Below are positions 4,701 through 5,186 of a stretch of 5,186 nt of DNA, in pieces; the stretch's first letter is position 1; every line of letters starts with the position of its first letter. The notes beneath the pieces are model-generated. The model worked only from the letters and a program-made list of their open reading frames with translations, did not search any database and was not told the DNA's origin. The stretch is from Bacilli bacterium (lineage in GTDB: Bacteria; Bacillota_I; Bacilli_A; RF39; UBA660). Position numbers and translations under genes: made by a program. Location: contig JAQUFI010000076.1 in NCBI GenBank assembly GCA_028684735.1, positions 1 to 5,186 on the forward strand, read 5' to 3'.

Positions 4701-5186
4701 GTTTTTATTAAAAATCTGGCAATATCACGAGTTAATTCTACATTATATAATACTTGAAATACTTCTTCTTCTGTAACTTCATTTTTATCTTGATAATGGG
4801 CTTTATTTTCAATATTATAATCATAATATTTTACTTGAGCAATTAATGTATTTATATAATCATTCCATTGTTTATCTAAACTTTGACCATTATCTAAATC
4901 CGAACGACACATATGTGAATGCTTTTCCATTAGTTCCCATTTTAAAGTAGCCATTTTATCTCTTAATAAGATTAATCCTTCTTTTCGATCATAATTATAA
5001 ATATCAAATGCATCATCTAATATTGAGTAACATGTATCACCATCAATATGAGTAGCAACAGGTGCAACTAAAGCATTCGTTTTTTTAGCAACATCATAAA
5101 TTCCAGGATATAATTTTAAAACTAGCAGATTTTGGGTTTTATTCCATACTCCTTCTGGGAAAAGAATAAGATTTGATCCTAAATTA
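4685..5186 (-). CDS. PlsC-like lysophospholipid acyltransferase (partial, N-terminus beyond window)
   Basis: The frame is open from TAG (4687-4685) to the right edge, giving 166 residues. An internal ATG at 4954 is Met78 of this fragment and not the start. Near the edge, NLILFPEGVWNKTQNLLVLK (5-24) matches block III of the glycerolipid acyltransferase (LPLAT/PlsC) family, FPEG plus a variant of the usual TR. It is followed by PGIYDVAKKT and block IV-like LVAPVA (39-44). Such enzymes transfer an acyl group from acyl-ACP or acyl-CoA to a lysophospholipid such as 1-acylglycerol-3-phosphate at the membrane. The catalytic HxxxxD block must lie beyond the edge and cannot be checked. Residues 68-87 (KEGLILLRDKMATLKWELME) recall the RDxMATLxWE helix of a Bacillota subfamily, from memory. 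The charged C-terminus (about 90-166) is not recognised. Replacement of TR by VW hints at a divergent substrate. Confidence 0.8.
   Translation of the reverse strand, partial: NLGSNLILFPEGVWNKTQNLLVLKLYPGIYDVAKKTNALVAPVATHIDGDTCYSILDDAFDIYNYDRKEGLILLRDKMATLKWELMEKHSHMCRSDLDNGQSLDKQWNDYINTLIAQVKYYDYNIENKAHYQDKNEVTEEEVFQVLYNVELTRDIARFLIKTKRQK

Noticed and set aside
4474..4776. Plus-strand 100-codon frame
   Set aside because: It runs antisense through the kinase start, its promoter and the acyltransferase terminator; its hydrophobic content mirrors antisense AT-rich DNA.
1..5186. CRISPR array, tRNA, rRNA or insertion sequence
   Set aside because: No regularly spaced repeats, cloverleaf, rRNA-like tract, terminal inverted repeats or transposase frame was seen.

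Overview
The window is very AT-rich (below about 30% GC by eye). Genes are short and tightly packed, Shine-Dalgarno boxes are clear (AGGAGG, GGAG, GGTGAT) and sigma-A-type promoters are good. This points to a low-GC Bacillota, in the Bacilli/Erysipelotrichia or a Mollicutes-related lineage that keeps the standard bacterial code. Trp is written TGG, no gene has an in-frame TGA, and one gene ends in TGA, so code 4 is unlikely. The species cannot be named from this stretch.

Left edge (1-230): the last codons of a plus-strand gene run off the window. They are followed by a promoter and a short structured transcript ending in a strong intrinsic terminator, which is a candidate free-standing small RNA.

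Region 231-1860 (minus strand): three small genes are read 1804 to 231 and look like one operon. The first (165 aa) has an N-terminal coiled coil and a C-terminal domain. The second (about 132 aa) is helical and is joined to the first at overlapping stop/start codons. The third (208 aa) is unrecognised. The first two resemble, from memory, accessory domains often fused to HNH or restriction-type proteins, but no nuclease is present here. The promoter is near consensus, with a 16-bp imperfect palindrome filling the -35/-10 spacer and two 10-bp direct repeats just upstream. This is the most likely place for an undescribed module.

Region 1805-2095 is a divergent control region with several inverted repeats, two plus-strand promoter candidates and no convincing gene. 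It leads into a plus-strand gene (2096-2668) for a small membrane protein. That protein carries the QRYN signature of the CrtO-like acyltransferase family and has an added charged, Asn-rich tail.

Right part (2661-5186): a bidirectional terminator is shared by the acyltransferase-like gene and a convergent gene for a hybrid histidine kinase (about seven membrane helices, HisKA, HATPase, receiver). The kinase has its own extended -10 promoter. Upstream of it, and separated by an intrinsic terminator that overlaps its stop codon, is the C-terminal 166 residues of a PlsC-like lysophospholipid acyltransferase. Its reading frame stays open to the right edge. Two acyltransferase-type proteins and a membrane-sensing kinase suggest an envelope or lipid context, but no shared pathway is proven. 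The three-gene operon appears unrelated to it.
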